This document shows, piece by piece, positions 1 to 9,198 of a stretch of 34,062 bases of DNA; position 1 is the stretch's first letter, and each line of letters starts with the position of its first letter. The DNA is from Prevotella sp. UBA3837 (lineage in GTDB: Bacteria > Bacteroidota > Bacteroidia > Bacteroidales > Bacteroidaceae). Both the position numbers and the translations under genes were made by a program. The stretch covers positions 5,290-39,351 of the forward strand of contig DGHX01000142.1 of the NCBI GenBank assembly GCA_002392835.1. The letters run 5' to 3'. The notes beneath the pieces are model-generated. The model ran no database searches. It saw only the letters and a program-made list of their open reading frames with translations, and was not told the origin of the DNA.

Positions 1-17
1 GGGTTGGGGGTGGGGTC
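1..17. repeat. fragment of a G-rich dispersed repeat at the window edge
   Basis: The first 17 bases (two G runs ending in GGGGTC) are close to the reverse complement of the C-rich block near 33976-33992 (GACCCCACCCC...). The window therefore probably begins inside a copy of the same dispersed element that lies at the other end, in the opposite orientation. Bases 18-66 hold no recognisable gene start. The upstream gene (mreC would be expected) may end here, with stop codons at 20-22 or 51-53 in two frames, but too little is visible to call it. Confidence 0.35.
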
Positions 18-66
18 AGTGACTTCCTCAGTTTGTACCATTTTATTTTTTAGACAAATAGAGGTG

Positions 67-549
67 ATGAAACGACTGCTGTTGTTTGTTGTACTGCTCT
101 TGCTGCAAGCGCTGGTGCTGAACCGCATACAGCTCTTCGGCTGTGCCGTGCCACTGCTGTGCGTCTATTTCGTCATCACCATGCGGCGCGGCACACCACG
201 CTGGACGGCACTGCTGTGGGGATTCTCGCTGGGGCTGCTCGTCGACATGTTTGCCAACACGCCGGGCCTGACGGCAGCATCCATGACGCTGGCCGCACTG
301 CTGCAGCCGTACCTCATAGAGCTGTTCCTGCCCCGCGACGCCGAGGAGAACATCAGCGCATCGGCCCGTGCACTCGGAGCCTGGCGCTTCGCCTGTCTGG
401 CAGGCATCATCACCATCGTCTTCTGCTTGGTATTCTTCGCCCTCGAGGCCTTCTCGCTCTTCCACTGGCTGTACTGGCTGCAGTGCGCAGGGGCCAGTGC
501 GCTGCTCACCTTCATGCTCATCATGGTTGTGGAGGGAGTGAGGAAATGA
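67..549 (+). CDS. mreD: rod shape-determining protein MreD
   Basis: A 160-residue integral membrane protein of the MreBCD elongation complex, which helps position side-wall peptidoglycan synthesis at the inner membrane. The sequence is almost wholly hydrophobic with several transmembrane helices, including an N-terminal one right after MKRLLL. It has the family's usual size and typical stretches such as GFSLGLLVDMF near residue 60. The ATG at 67 is preferred over the longer open frame from position 4, because the extra 21 residues come from repeat-like DNA. Its stop overlaps the PBP2 start in an ATGA, so the two are probably translationally coupled. The assignment rests on the membrane pattern plus the PBP2-RodA neighbours; MreD sequences are poorly conserved. 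Confidence 0.88.
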   Translation: MKRLLLFVVLLLLQALVLNRIQLFGCAVPLLCVYFVITMRRGTPRWTALLWGFSLGLLVDMFANTPGLTAASMTLAALLQPYLIELFLPRDAEENISASARALGAWRFACLAGIITIVFCLVFFALEAFSLFHWLYWLQCAGASALLTFMLIMVVEGVRK

Positions 550-2396
550 AGGACTACGGACTGGAATATCGCAAGTTTGTGGTGGCTGGCGTGGCGGTGT
601 TCATCGTCGTGGCATACATCGTGAGGCTCTTCACCCTGCAGCTGATGAGCGACGACTACAAGCAGAATGCCGACAGCAACGCCTTCCTGAAGAAGATTGA
701 CTACCCCGCCCGCGGCGTCATCACCGACCGCAAGGGCGACCTGCTGGTGTACAACCAGCCCAGCTACGACATCATGGTCGTAGAGAACGAGGCACGCGAC
801 CACTTCGACACCCTGGAGTTCTGCCAGACGCTGAACATCAGCCGCGAAGACTTCGACCGCCACGTTGCGCTGATGCACGACAAGCGGCGCAATCCGGGCT
901 ATTCGCGCTATTCGCAGCAGCTGCTCATCGGACAGCTCAACGACCGCGACTTCTCCGTGTTCCAGGAGAAGGCCTTCCGCTTCCCGGGCTTCTACGTGCA
1001 GCGGCGCAGCATACGCCAGTACGAGTACCCCTACGCCGCACATGTGCTGGGCGACGTGGCCGAGGTGAGCGAGGCCGACATCGAGGCCGACGAGTACTAC
1101 CAGCCGGGCGACTACATCGGCAAGCTGGGCGTGGAGCGATACTACGAGAAGGAGCTGCGCGGCGAGAAGGGCGTGCAGATTCTGCTGCGCGACGCACAGG
1201 GCCGCATACAGGGCAGCTACCAGAACGGCGCACTCGACCGCAAGCCCGTGCCGGGCAAGAACCTGCAGCTGGGCATCGACAAGGACCTGCAGGCGCTGGC
1301 CGAGCGGCTGCTCGAGGGTAAGATAGGCAGCATAGTGGCCATAGAGCCGTCGACGGGCGAAGTGCTCTGCATGGCATCGTCGCCCACTTACGACCCACGC
1401 CTGATGGTGGGCCGGCAGCGGTCGCAGACGCACCGGGAGCTGAGCCAGGACCCATGGAAACCGCTGCTCAACCGCAGCATCATGGGACAGTATCCGCCGG
1501 GCTCCACCTTCAAGACCACGCAGGGACTGACCTTCCTCAGCGAGGGCATCATCACCGACCACACACCCTATCCCTGCTACCGCGGTTTCGTGTACAAGGG
1601 ACTGCGCGTAGGCTGCCACGGACACGGATCGCCGCTGTCACTGGTGCCCGCCATCAGCACCTCGTGCAACGGATTCTTCTGCTGGGGACTGTATTACATG
1701 ATCAACAACACGCACAAGTACGGCACCGTGCAGAACGCTATGAACACCTGGCGCGACTACATGGTGTCGATGGGCTTCGGCTATCCGCTCGGCGTAGACC
1801 TGCCCGGCGAGAAACGAGGGCTCATACCCAATGCCCAGTTCTACGACAATGCCTATAAGAGCGGCTGGAACGGACTGACCATCATATCGATAGCCATAGG
1901 ACAGGGCGAGGTGAACGCCACACCGCTGCAGATAGCCAACCTGGGGGCCACCATCGCCAACCGAGGTTTCTTCTACACCCCCCATGTGGTGCGGAAGATA
2001 GAGGGCCAGCCCCTGGACACCATCTTCACTAAGCGCCGCTACAGCAAGGCTCCGCAGTGGGCCTACGACCTCATCGTGAAGGGCATGCGCTCGGCAGCGC
2101 TCGGCGGCACCTGCAAGGCGCTGGGTGGCTATGACTTCACACCCTGCGGAAAGACCGGAACGGCACAGAACAAGGGCCACGACCACTCGGTGTTCATGGG
2201 ATTCGCACCCATGGACAACCCGAAGATTGCCGTGGCGGTATATGTGGAGAACGGAGGATGGGGAGCCACCTACGGCGTGCCCATCGGCGGACTCATCATG
2301 GAGCAGCACATCAAGGGCCAGCTGTCGGAAGCATCGCAGCGCAAGGCCAACGACATACAGAGCCGGCGCATCAACTACGGGCAGGATGACAGATGA
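546..2396 (+). CDS. mrdA: penicillin-binding protein 2 (elongation-specific transpeptidase)
   Basis: A 616-residue class B PBP that cross-links peptidoglycan during cell elongation, working with the glycosyltransferase RodA in the periplasm. One N-terminal membrane anchor lies at about residues 12-34, then the PBP dimerisation region (PARGVITDRKGDLL near 50-64), then the transpeptidase domain. All three catalytic motifs are present: SxxK as Ser320-Thr-Phe-Lys323, SxN as Ser373-Cys-Asn375, and KTG at 536-538. The length is normal for Bacteroidales PBP2. The start ATG overlaps the mreD stop by four bases. The stop codon lies at the first unit of a 119-bp heptamer array. It probably forms an operon with mreD and rodA. 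Confidence 0.97.
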   Translation: MKDYGLEYRKFVVAGVAVFIVVAYIVRLFTLQLMSDDYKQNADSNAFLKKIDYPARGVITDRKGDLLVYNQPSYDIMVVENEARDHFDTLEFCQTLNISREDFDRHVALMHDKRRNPGYSRYSQQLLIGQLNDRDFSVFQEKAFRFPGFYVQRRSIRQYEYPYAAHVLGDVAEVSEADIEADEYYQPGDYIGKLGVERYYEKELRGEKGVQILLRDAQGRIQGSYQNGALDRKPVPGKNLQLGIDKDLQALAERLLEGKIGSIVAIEPSTGEVLCMASSPTYDPRLMVGRQRSQTHRELSQDPWKPLLNRSIMGQYPPGSTFKTTQGLTFLSEGIITDHTPYPCYRGFVYKGLRVGCHGHGSPLSLVPAISTSCNGFFCWGLYYMINNTHKYGTVQNAMNTWRDYMVSMGFGYPLGVDLPGEKRGLIPNAQFYDNAYKSGWNGLTIISIAIGQGEVNATPLQIANLGATIANRGFFYTPHVVRKIEGQPLDTIFTKRRYSKAPQWAYDLIVKGMRSAALGGTCKALGGYDFTPCGKTGTAQNKGHDHSVFMGFAPMDNPKIAVAVYVENGGWGATYGVPIGGLIMEQHIKGQLSEASQRKANDIQSRRINYGQDDR

Positions 2397-2513
2397 GAGT
2401 GGAGAGTGGAAAGAGGAGAGTGGAAAGTGGAGAGAGGAAAGAGGAGAGTGGAAAGTGGAAAGTGGAGAGAGGAAAGAGGAAAGTGGAAAGTGGAGAGTGG
2501 AAAGAGGAAAGAG
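2395..2513 (+). repeat. 17-unit heptanucleotide tandem array (GARAGWG)
   Basis: Seventeen uninterrupted 7-bp units, each GAGAGTG, GAAAGTG, GAGAGAG or GAAAGAG, run from inside the PBP2 stop codon (2394-2396) to 2513. All variation is confined to positions 3 (A/G) and 6 (A/T). The plus strand is pure purine except for T. It fills most of the 177-bp PBP2-rodA spacer. Confidence 0.95.
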
Positions 2514-2526
2514 CAGAACTAATCAT

Positions 2527-2568
2527 AATTACTCATTACTAATTACTCATTACTAATTACTCATTACT
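2527..2568 (+). repeat. three perfect 14-bp tandem repeats before rodA
   Basis: AATTACTCATTACT occurs three times back to back (2527-2540, 2541-2554, 2555-2568), ending five bases before the rodA ATG at 2574. Each unit is itself two similar heptamers. The block is AT-rich and sits where a ribosome-binding region would be; no Shine-Dalgarno sequence is visible. Confidence 0.95.
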
Positions 2569-2573
2569 AATTA

Positions 2574-4043
2574 ATGAAGAGAGAAGAAGAAAACAAAGGC
2601 GTACTGCGGTCGCTGGACTACTGGACGATACTGATATACCTGATGCTGCTGGCATTCGGGTGGCTCAGCGTGTGCGGCGCCAGCTACGACTACAGCGCCA
2701 ACACCGACATCTTCTCGCTCGACACACGCTCCGGCATGCAGATAGTGTGGATAGGCACGTCGCTGGTGCTCGCACTGTTCATACTGCTGCTCGACGACCG
2801 CTACTTCGACATGTTCGCCTACGTCTTCTTCGGCTTCATGCTGCTGCTGCTCTTTGCCACCATTTTCAACCCGCACAGCATCAAGGGCTCGCGCTCGTGG
2901 CTCGTCATGGGCCCCGTGCGCCTGCAGCCGGCCGAGTTTGCCAAGTTCGCCACGGCACTGGTGCTGGCGAAGTTCATGTCGCGCCGCGACTACGACATAC
3001 ACCGCTGGCGCGACTTCCTGCAGACGCTGGCCTTCATCTTCGCACCCATGCTCTTCATCGTGCTGCAGCGCGAGACGGGCTCGGCACTGGTCTACCTCAG
3101 CTTCTTCCTCATGCTCTACCGCGAGGGCATGACGGGCAGCGTGCTCTTTACCGCCTTGGCAGCCGTGTTCTACTTCGTGGTGGGCATACGCTTCAGCGAG
3201 CCGCTGCTGCTCGACACCCCGACGCACATAGGGCGCTTCGTGGTGCTGCTCGCCATACAGGTGTTCTCCACGGTCATGGTGGGCGTGTACCTGCGCAACT
3301 GGCGCGAGGCACTCTGGGCGCTGGCGGCCTGCGTGGGGCTGACGCTCGTCAGCCTGGCCTTTGCACTGTATGTCATACCCTTCGACATCTACTGGATTCA
3401 GCTCGGCATCACCGTCCTGCTCATCGCCTGGCTCGTGGTAAGGGCTTACGCTGCACAGCTGCGCAACTACCTGTGGATAGCCCTCTTCGCCGTGGGCTCG
3501 CTGCTCTTCTTCCACGGCGCCGACTATGCACTGAACAACGTGCTGGAGCCGCACCAGCGCACGCGTATCAACGTGCTCTTGGGGTTAGAGGAAGACCTGA
3601 AGGGCGCCGGCTACAATGTGCACCAGAGCGAGATTGCCATCGGCTCGGGCGGACTGGAGGGAAAGGGATTCCTGAACGGTACGCAGACGAAGCTGAAATA
3701 CGTGCCCGAGCAGGACACCGACTTCATCTTCTGCACCGTGGGCGAGGAGGAGGGCTTCATCGGCGCCGCCAGCGTGCTGCTGCTCTTCCTGTTCCTCATC
3801 CTCAGGCTCATTCACCTGGCCGAGCGGCAACCCACCACCTTCGGCCGTGTCTATGGCTACTGCGTGCTGTCGGTGTTCCTCTTCCATGTGTTCATCAACG
3901 TGGGCATGGTGCTCGGACTGACACCCGTCATAGGCATACCGCTGCCCTTCTTCAGCTACGGAGGCTCCTCGCTATGGGGCTTCACTATCCTGCTCTTTAT
4001 CTTCCTATCCCTCGACGCACGCCGCAACCGCTCGGCACAGTGA
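2574..4043 (+). CDS. rodA: rod shape-determining protein RodA (SEDS glycosyltransferase)
   Basis: A 489-residue polytopic inner-membrane protein of the SEDS family (RodA/FtsW/SpoVE), which polymerises lipid II into glycan strands with PBP2 as partner. About ten hydrophobic helices are visible. The large extracytoplasmic loop carries the SEDS signature PEQDTDFIF, with acidic residues Asp381 and Asp383. The C-terminal region has the GIPLPFFSYGGSS motif typical of SEDS proteins. It is longer than enterobacterial RodA (about 370), with extra membrane segments in the middle, which I believe is usual in Bacteroidales. The 177-bp gap from PBP2 is made of tandem repeats. A strong hairpin follows the gene. 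Confidence 0.96.
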   Translation: MKREEENKGVLRSLDYWTILIYLMLLAFGWLSVCGASYDYSANTDIFSLDTRSGMQIVWIGTSLVLALFILLLDDRYFDMFAYVFFGFMLLLLFATIFNPHSIKGSRSWLVMGPVRLQPAEFAKFATALVLAKFMSRRDYDIHRWRDFLQTLAFIFAPMLFIVLQRETGSALVYLSFFLMLYREGMTGSVLFTALAAVFYFVVGIRFSEPLLLDTPTHIGRFVVLLAIQVFSTVMVGVYLRNWREALWALAACVGLTLVSLAFALYVIPFDIYWIQLGITVLLIAWLVVRAYAAQLRNYLWIALFAVGSLLFFHGADYALNNVLEPHQRTRINVLLGLEEDLKGAGYNVHQSEIAIGSGGLEGKGFLNGTQTKLKYVPEQDTDFIFCTVGEEEGFIGAASVLLLFLFLILRLIHLAERQPTTFGRVYGYCVLSVFLFHVFINVGMVLGLTPVIGIPLPFFSYGGSSLWGFTILLFIFLSLDARRNRSAQ

Positions 4044-4154
4044 GGAACCGATGGGTAATGAAAGAATGGAGGATTGTGTTTACGAGATTCCTAATAAGAA
4101 GCTGTCTTATTAATCCAGTACCTTCGGATCAACGATTGTTATATCATTGCAAAA

Positions 4155-4194
4155 AAACAGAAGAAAACCGACCGCAGTCGGTTTTCTTCTGTTT
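4155..4194. terminator. bidirectional intrinsic terminator between rodA and the convergent redox operon
   Basis: A perfect 18-bp stem (4155-4172 with 4177-4194) closes a 4-base loop. It lies between two convergent transcription units. On the minus strand the stem is followed by a run of seven T (complement of 4151-4157), the classic terminator layout for the operon arriving from the right. On the plus strand the tail is only GTTTGTAT, weaker but serviceable for rodA. Confidence 0.88.
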
Positions 4195-4238
4195 GTATAG
4201 GTACTGTACTGGCGCCTGGTGCGCCAAGCATAGAATGA

Positions 4239-6566
4239 TTACTTCCTGACGACCACCTTGCGGGCGGTGCCGTCGGCCATGCGGATGATGGTAAGACCCT
4301 TGTGGGCACCTTGCAGTTTGCGGCCCTCTAATGAATAGCGTTCTACTGCACTGTTCTGCTGCCTTTCCACCTGACTGATGCCAGCCTCGCTGTTATTCGA
4401 TAAGTTTACACGTGCTGCGTTGGCAATGGCTCCCTTTGAGTCGATGAGCAGTGCCACTAAGCTTACGCGGTCTTTCTTGATAGCCTTGAGCAGGGTGGCA
4501 TCAGTAGTGAATACCAGTGTGTGGTCGTTGGTCACAATCTCGCCATCGGCCAGCTTGCCGGGTGCGGTGGTCTCGCTGCTCTTTGCCACTTTGATGGCTA
4601 CGTCATTGAACGTAGGATAGTAGGCAACATAATTGCCATAAACCGTACCCGTGTCATACAGGAAACTCAGGTCATCGGGCAGTTCGTCAGCACTGGAGAA
4701 CTGGCCGTATGCCTTGTTGTAGAAGTTGTATTGGCGCCAGGCTTGTGTGGTGCCTGTCAGTCCGTCGGCCACCAGTACATATTCAATCTTGTAGTTCTCG
4801 CCAGGCAGCACATTCTCGATGGTGGCAGTGGCTTCAACCAGTACGGAGTCAACATCCCATTTTCCACTTACGCTGATGGCAGCCTTTGCAGGGATGGAAA
4901 GCTCGAAGTTGATGTCGTCGATGATGCTGGCCGAGCTGCCATAGTAGGGGTCGATGACCGGTCCGCGGTCGATACGGCACGAGGGTGCGCCACCGAAGCT
5001 CACATGGTTATATTCGCTGATGTACATGGCGTCTTGTGTCTTGCTGCTTGTATAGCGGTGAATGGCAATGCCGATGGCTTTGTCGCCGAAGGTCTGGCGT
5101 ATCTTCTCCATGGCCACAATGCCACGCGGACACCAGCCACAGGTGGTGCCTGTGTATTCCTCTATGGCCACGCTGCGGTCAACCAGCTTCGATACGGTGA
5201 GCATGTTCAGTGTTGCCTGAGTGGCTGCATACTCGTTTTCTTGCCCGTTTACTTTGGTAATGGTCAGGGTCTTCTTCAGTGTACCAGCTGCTTCATCGGC
5301 GGGAATGTCAATGGCAAGAACCTTAGTGCTGCCGTATACCAGCGGCTTGTCGATGTCGAAGTGCTGTGTAGTTGAAGTACCATCAGCTGAGGCGACGGTG
5401 AAATCAATGTTGGTGATGTCGCGTGTTCCCATGTTGGTTATAGGCAGGTAAGCCTTTGCCGTATTGCCAGCCACACCTACGCAGTCGCCTAAGTCGTTCA
5501 CGGCCACGTTGGCACCGTTCTTATAGGGGAAGTCGCCGCTGAGTTGCAGCATCAGGAACAGACAGCCAAAGTCTTGTTGATAGAGGTCGCCCCAGTTAGG
5601 TACCGACGATGATGTGCGTATCCACAATGCGTTCTGACGCGCATCGCCCGCTGTAGCTACGGGGTAACTGTCGGCTTGTGTAGCTAGACTGGTAATGGTG
5701 AACGAATAACCCACATAGATGCCTTCGTTGCCCACTTCATAAGGTGTGGTCAGCTGCACTTCGTTGATGCCGATTTTGGGGTTAGTCACGTCTATAACCT
5801 GTAAGGCCTGGCTGGTGACGTCGGCGGTAAGTTTGTTGGTGAGCCATACTTTGACATCCTTTACATTGGCTGTGTTCATGACGAAACGCACACCGTTAAT
5901 GGTCTTACCCTTCACGTTTTCGTTGCTTCCAGGATAGAAGGCGGCGCAGTCATAGGTCTCTGCTGCTTGTACGCCCAAGCCTGAAACTGCATCGTCGGTA
6001 GAGACATAACCCCACCATACTTTTTCCTGCTGCTCCTGCTGCTCCTTGTACTCGAAGCGCACGGTGACCTTCGGACCGTAACCGATGATCTCGTCGCCGG
6101 CGCTTTCGAACACCTGTCCGAACATGGTCTTCGTCACGATGTTGAACACATGTATCTGCAGCGTGGCCTCCCAGGTGGCGTAGGCTCCCTCCTGGGGTAT
6201 CCACTCGGTCTGTATGTCGGCATGATAGTCGGCGGTCATGATGTTCTTGGGCGAATAGCCAGTGCCGGTGAGCTGCATGCAGTTGCCGAAGGCGCAGGTC
6301 TGCCAGCCGCCGTTGGGCTTCTGGTCGATGACCTCGTACATGGAGACGGCGGCCTTCTCGCCCGACGTGTTCTTCACTTTCAGGGGTACTACCATCAGCA
6401 GCTCGCCGCTTTCGTTCTTGGTGGCGGTGTTGACGGTGATGACCGAGCCGTCGGCCACGACGTTGCCCTCCATGTCGGTGAACTGGAAGGTGTTGTCAAC
6501 GTCTTGTGCCCAGCCTATGGTGCCACAGGTCATGAGCACAGTGAGTAGTGTAAAAATCTTCTTCAT
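4239..6566 (-). CDS. secreted Omp28-like protein with CxxC thioredoxin-like domain and C-terminal sorting tail
   Basis: A 775-residue exported protein. It has a signal peptide (MKKIFTLLTV... ending GWA before Gln21), a long beta-rich N-terminal half, an Omp28/thioredoxin-like segment with EEYTGTTCGWCPRG (Cys476 and Cys479), and a C-terminal tail with YSLEGRKLQ and a Lys/Arg-rich end (ARKVVVRK). The tail resembles the type A sorting domain of type IX secretion cargo. The ATG at 6566 is preferred to a TTG six bases upstream. The gene starts 9 bases after the upstream CxxC lipoprotein ends, so it is the last gene of the tlpA operon. The CxxC suggests a redox or disulfide role outside the cytoplasm; the substrate is unknown. 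By eye, the 3' two-thirds uses less GC-rich codons than the 5' end. Confidence 0.8.
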   Translation of the reverse strand: MKKIFTLLTVLMTCGTIGWAQDVDNTFQFTDMEGNVVADGSVITVNTATKNESGELLMVVPLKVKNTSGEKAAVSMYEVIDQKPNGGWQTCAFGNCMQLTGTGYSPKNIMTADYHADIQTEWIPQEGAYATWEATLQIHVFNIVTKTMFGQVFESAGDEIIGYGPKVTVRFEYKEQQEQQEKVWWGYVSTDDAVSGLGVQAAETYDCAAFYPGSNENVKGKTINGVRFVMNTANVKDVKVWLTNKLTADVTSQALQVIDVTNPKIGINEVQLTTPYEVGNEGIYVGYSFTITSLATQADSYPVATAGDARQNALWIRTSSSVPNWGDLYQQDFGCLFLMLQLSGDFPYKNGANVAVNDLGDCVGVAGNTAKAYLPITNMGTRDITNIDFTVASADGTSTTQHFDIDKPLVYGSTKVLAIDIPADEAAGTLKKTLTITKVNGQENEYAATQATLNMLTVSKLVDRSVAIEEYTGTTCGWCPRGIVAMEKIRQTFGDKAIGIAIHRYTSSKTQDAMYISEYNHVSFGGAPSCRIDRGPVIDPYYGSSASIIDDINFELSIPAKAAISVSGKWDVDSVLVEATATIENVLPGENYKIEYVLVADGLTGTTQAWRQYNFYNKAYGQFSSADELPDDLSFLYDTGTVYGNYVAYYPTFNDVAIKVAKSSETTAPGKLADGEIVTNDHTLVFTTDATLLKAIKKDRVSLVALLIDSKGAIANAARVNLSNNSEAGISQVERQQNSAVERYSLEGRKLQGAHKGLTIIRMADGTARKVVVRK

Positions 6567-6575
6567 ACGCAAATA

Positions 6576-7466
6576 TTAAATGGTTTTTCTTATTTTCAGC
6601 TTTTGCCTCACTACCTGCAGCACCTGCTTGTCGTCGTAGACGAAAGCCACTACCGCCAGCTGCTCGGCGTTCCATGCTGCGGGCAGGGTGTAGGTGTAGT
6701 CATACTGTGCGGTCTGGCCCTCCTTCACCTGGCAGTCCTGTCCCCAGTCGCCGTTGACGGCATCGCGCAGCACGTGGTTGTGCACGTAGTCGTTCTTCGT
6801 CGTGCCGTCGGGCATCTTCTGGAAGGCGGTGATGGCGTCCTCAGTAATCCACACCTGCAGCTTGCCGCTGGTGGCGCCCTTCACGCCGGCCAGCGTCACG
6901 CTGATGTCGGCATCGTTGCTGTCAGCAGCTTTCTCGGTGTTGACGAAGATGTTGACGTGTGTGGCGGGCCACTGTTCGGCGCCCAGGTCATAGCTCACCT
7001 TGGCCGACCAGTAGTCGGTGGGCAGGATGCCGTCGCTGCGGTCGATGACGCCGTAGGGCTGCATATCTATCTTCCAGTAGTTATAATAGGTGTCGCCCAG
7101 CGTGGTGGCCAGCCCCTCGGGGGTCTTGTCTGTCTTCTTCACGCCGAGCGGTCCTGAGTGTATGCCTACGGCTATGACGTTATCGTGGCCGTTCATGGCT
7201 TGCAGCGTGCCTATGAGGTCGGTGGCGTTGGGGCAGTTCACGCAGTTCTGTCCCGTGAAGTCCTCTACGAGCACGTGGCGCTGGTAGGGTGCGAAGTAGT
7301 CGATGGTGTCCTGCGGCTCGGGCTCGGGCGGGACGATGGTGTCGACATTGACCACGTTGACCACGGCCAGGCGGTCGGCCTCGTCGATGTCGCTGCACGA
7401 TGTCAGCAGGGCGGCGCAGCACACGAGACCTGCGCAGAGGACTTTTGTTGCTTTATCTATTGTCAT
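6576..7466 (-). CDS. Omp28-like lipoprotein with CxxC motif
   Basis: A 296-residue predicted lipoprotein. The lipobox is LTSC with lipidated Cys24, followed by Ser-Asp. After a Pro/Glu-rich linker (VPPEPEPQDT, about residues 45-54) comes VEDFTGQNCVNCP, the thioredoxin-fold motif of Omp28-family proteins, with Cys75 and Cys78. The rest is a beta-rich domain. It is related in its CxxC segment to the larger protein encoded immediately downstream, but has no sorting tail. It lies 13 bases after the DUF6029 stop and 9 bases before the next start. Likely envelope-anchored; a thiol-disulfide role is inferred from the motif and from the thioredoxin at the head of the operon. Confidence 0.82.
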   Translation of the reverse strand: MTIDKATKVLCAGLVCCAALLTSCSDIDEADRLAVVNVVNVDTIVPPEPEPQDTIDYFAPYQRHVLVEDFTGQNCVNCPNATDLIGTLQAMNGHDNVIAVGIHSGPLGVKKTDKTPEGLATTLGDTYYNYWKIDMQPYGVIDRSDGILPTDYWSAKVSYDLGAEQWPATHVNIFVNTEKAADSNDADISVTLAGVKGATSGKLQVWITEDAITAFQKMPDGTTKNDYVHNHVLRDAVNGDWGQDCQVKEGQTAQYDYTYTLPAAWNAEQLAVVAFVYDDKQVLQVVRQKLKIRKTI

Positions 7467-7479
7467 AAAATCTTTATTC

Positions 7480-9198
7480 TCAGAAGTTGTAGTTATACGA
7501 CAGTGTGAAACCCTTCTGTGCGGGAATCCAGCGGCAGACGCCTCCCGAGCAGTTGTATCCGGCGCGAGTGCGTCCGTAGCCAGCCTGCAGGCGGTGAGCT
7601 CCGGTGTTGAAGGTGACGAGTGCCTGATAGTAGTGGGTATCGGTCTCGCCGCAGTTCCACATGTCGCTCACGGTGAACATCCAGTGCGGCACCAGCGAGA
7701 GCTCGGCCAGGCCGTAGAGCCAGTCGCCCTCGTCCTGCTCGGTGCTCAGGTACTGGGCCTCCACGCGCAGGGTGGTCTTCGGCGAGAACTGGTATTTGGC
7801 GTCAGCCACGAAGATGTCGCTGTGTATCATGCCTCCCTCGCCCTCAACGACGGTCTTGTTGTAGCGCTGGTTCATGTACATCAGGTTCAGGCGGAGCTGT
7901 TTCGACAGTCTGCGCGAGAGCGTGATGTCCAGGTCCTGGTAGTAGGTCTGGTCGCCCCACTTGAAGAAGCTGCTGGTGTAGCCCTTGGTGCCGGCGAGCG
8001 CCATGTTGCTCTTGGTGAGCGATGCCACGTCGGCTCCGCCCTCGAATTGTCGGTCTATGGCGCGCACGTAGCTGTAGTTCAGCTTCACGTTCATGCCATA
8101 CTTTCCGCCCAGTGCTGTCTTACGCTTGAAGTTATAGCCCAGCTCGGCCTGATAGGCCCACTCGCCGTCGGCCAGCTGTGTGGCGTAGGGGTAGAGGGCG
8201 GCCAGGGCGTAGGTCTGGTCCTGTGTGAAGGCTGGCAGGTGGTTGACGGCGCTGCTGATGCCGAGCATGGAGCGTCGGCTCTTGAACGACATGTCCTCTG
8301 AGCGCTTGGCCTGCAGCAGCAGGCTGAGCCCCTTCTGCGAATAGCTGGCCGAGAGCATGGCAGCGCTGCCGCGGCGGTAGATGTATCCGTTGGCCTGTGC
8401 GGGGTCGTAGCCCTTCTGGGCGTATTCGGCCAGCAGGCTCAGGTTGCCGGTGTTCAGCTGTGCGCGCACGTCCCATGCGTTCACATATTCGGGCTGTGCT
8501 ATGCTGTAGGTGGTGTAGCTGTAGCCTGTGTAGGTGGGACGTCGCACGGGGGGCGTCTCCAGGTACTCCTCGTCCTCGTGCTTGTTCACCCACGATGCTC
8601 CCACCATCAGTCGTGTGCCGCTCTGCTGCATGGCGGGCACCCACTCGTCGATGTTCAGCTCGGCGTCAGCACCGGCCACATGACCCTTGTTCCAGTCCCA
8701 GTAGCGGCGCTGGCGTCCTCCCAGCGCCTTCAGCGTCACGCCGGTGGCGGGCTTCAGCAGCAGGCGTCCGCCCAAGAGTGAGTTGTCGATGCCCAGTGCG
8801 CGCTCCTCATAGGTGCGCAGGATGAATCCCGAGCCGAACTGCTCGTAGAAGGTTCCCAGTGTGAGCTCGGCCACGTGTCCGCCCTCCTTGCGCTGGCCCA
8901 TCATGCCCTTCAGGTAGAAGTGGGGCACGCCCCAGCCCTTGAAGTCGCGCTCGAAGCCGGGCAGCGGATGCTCCAGGTACTCCAGCCGGGCGCCGGCCTC
9001 AAACAGGCGGTGCTGCAGCTGCAGGTCTACGTAGGTGTTGGTCAGCAGGTCATCGTCCTTCGTGGCACCTATCTTCTCGTCGCTCTGCGGTACCAGTATG
9101 TCACTCTGAATGCTGCCGCTCAGTGTGAGTTTGTCGTCACTCTGGGCCGCAGCATTCAGTGTCAGCAGGCATGCTGATGCAAATAGTATTCTTTTCAT
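7480..9198 (-). CDS. DUF6029 family outer-membrane protein
   Basis: A 572-residue exported protein. The signal peptide MKRILFASACLLTLNAAA is followed by Gln. The mature part is made of alternating hydrophobic and polar stretches rich in Tyr, Trp and Gly, ending in an aromatic C-terminus (TLSYNYNF), as expected for an outer-membrane beta-barrel. The segment GWGVPHFYLKG...RKEGGHVAEL...FGSGF matches the family I know as DUF6029 in Bacteroidales; its function is not known. The start codon directly abuts the stop of the thioredoxin gene (9199), so expression is almost certainly coupled. It may be the outer-membrane component served by the thioredoxin-like proteins, but this is inference from the operon. 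Confidence 0.82.
   Translation of the reverse strand: MKRILFASACLLTLNAAAQSDDKLTLSGSIQSDILVPQSDEKIGATKDDDLLTNTYVDLQLQHRLFEAGARLEYLEHPLPGFERDFKGWGVPHFYLKGMMGQRKEGGHVAELTLGTFYEQFGSGFILRTYEERALGIDNSLLGGRLLLKPATGVTLKALGGRQRRYWDWNKGHVAGADAELNIDEWVPAMQQSGTRLMVGASWVNKHEDEEYLETPPVRRPTYTGYSYTTYSIAQPEYVNAWDVRAQLNTGNLSLLAEYAQKGYDPAQANGYIYRRGSAAMLSASYSQKGLSLLLQAKRSEDMSFKSRRSMLGISSAVNHLPAFTQDQTYALAALYPYATQLADGEWAYQAELGYNFKRKTALGGKYGMNVKLNYSYVRAIDRQFEGGADVASLTKSNMALAGTKGYTSSFFKWGDQTYYQDLDITLSRRLSKQLRLNLMYMNQRYNKTVVEGEGGMIHSDIFVADAKYQFSPKTTLRVEAQYLSTEQDEGDWLYGLAELSLVPHWMFTVSDMWNCGETDTHYYQALVTFNTGAHRLQAGYGRTRAGYNCSGGVCRWIPAQKGFTLSYNYNF

Noticed and set aside
165..1625. Long antisense open frame opposite PBP2
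   Set aside because: It is a shadow of GC-rich codons in the true gene; the translation has no domain pattern and PBP2 is unambiguous.
2125..2556. Open frame running through the heptamer array
   Set aside because: Its first half overlaps PBP2 out of frame and its second half is a direct read of the repeats (ESGEWKEE-type); not a credible gene.
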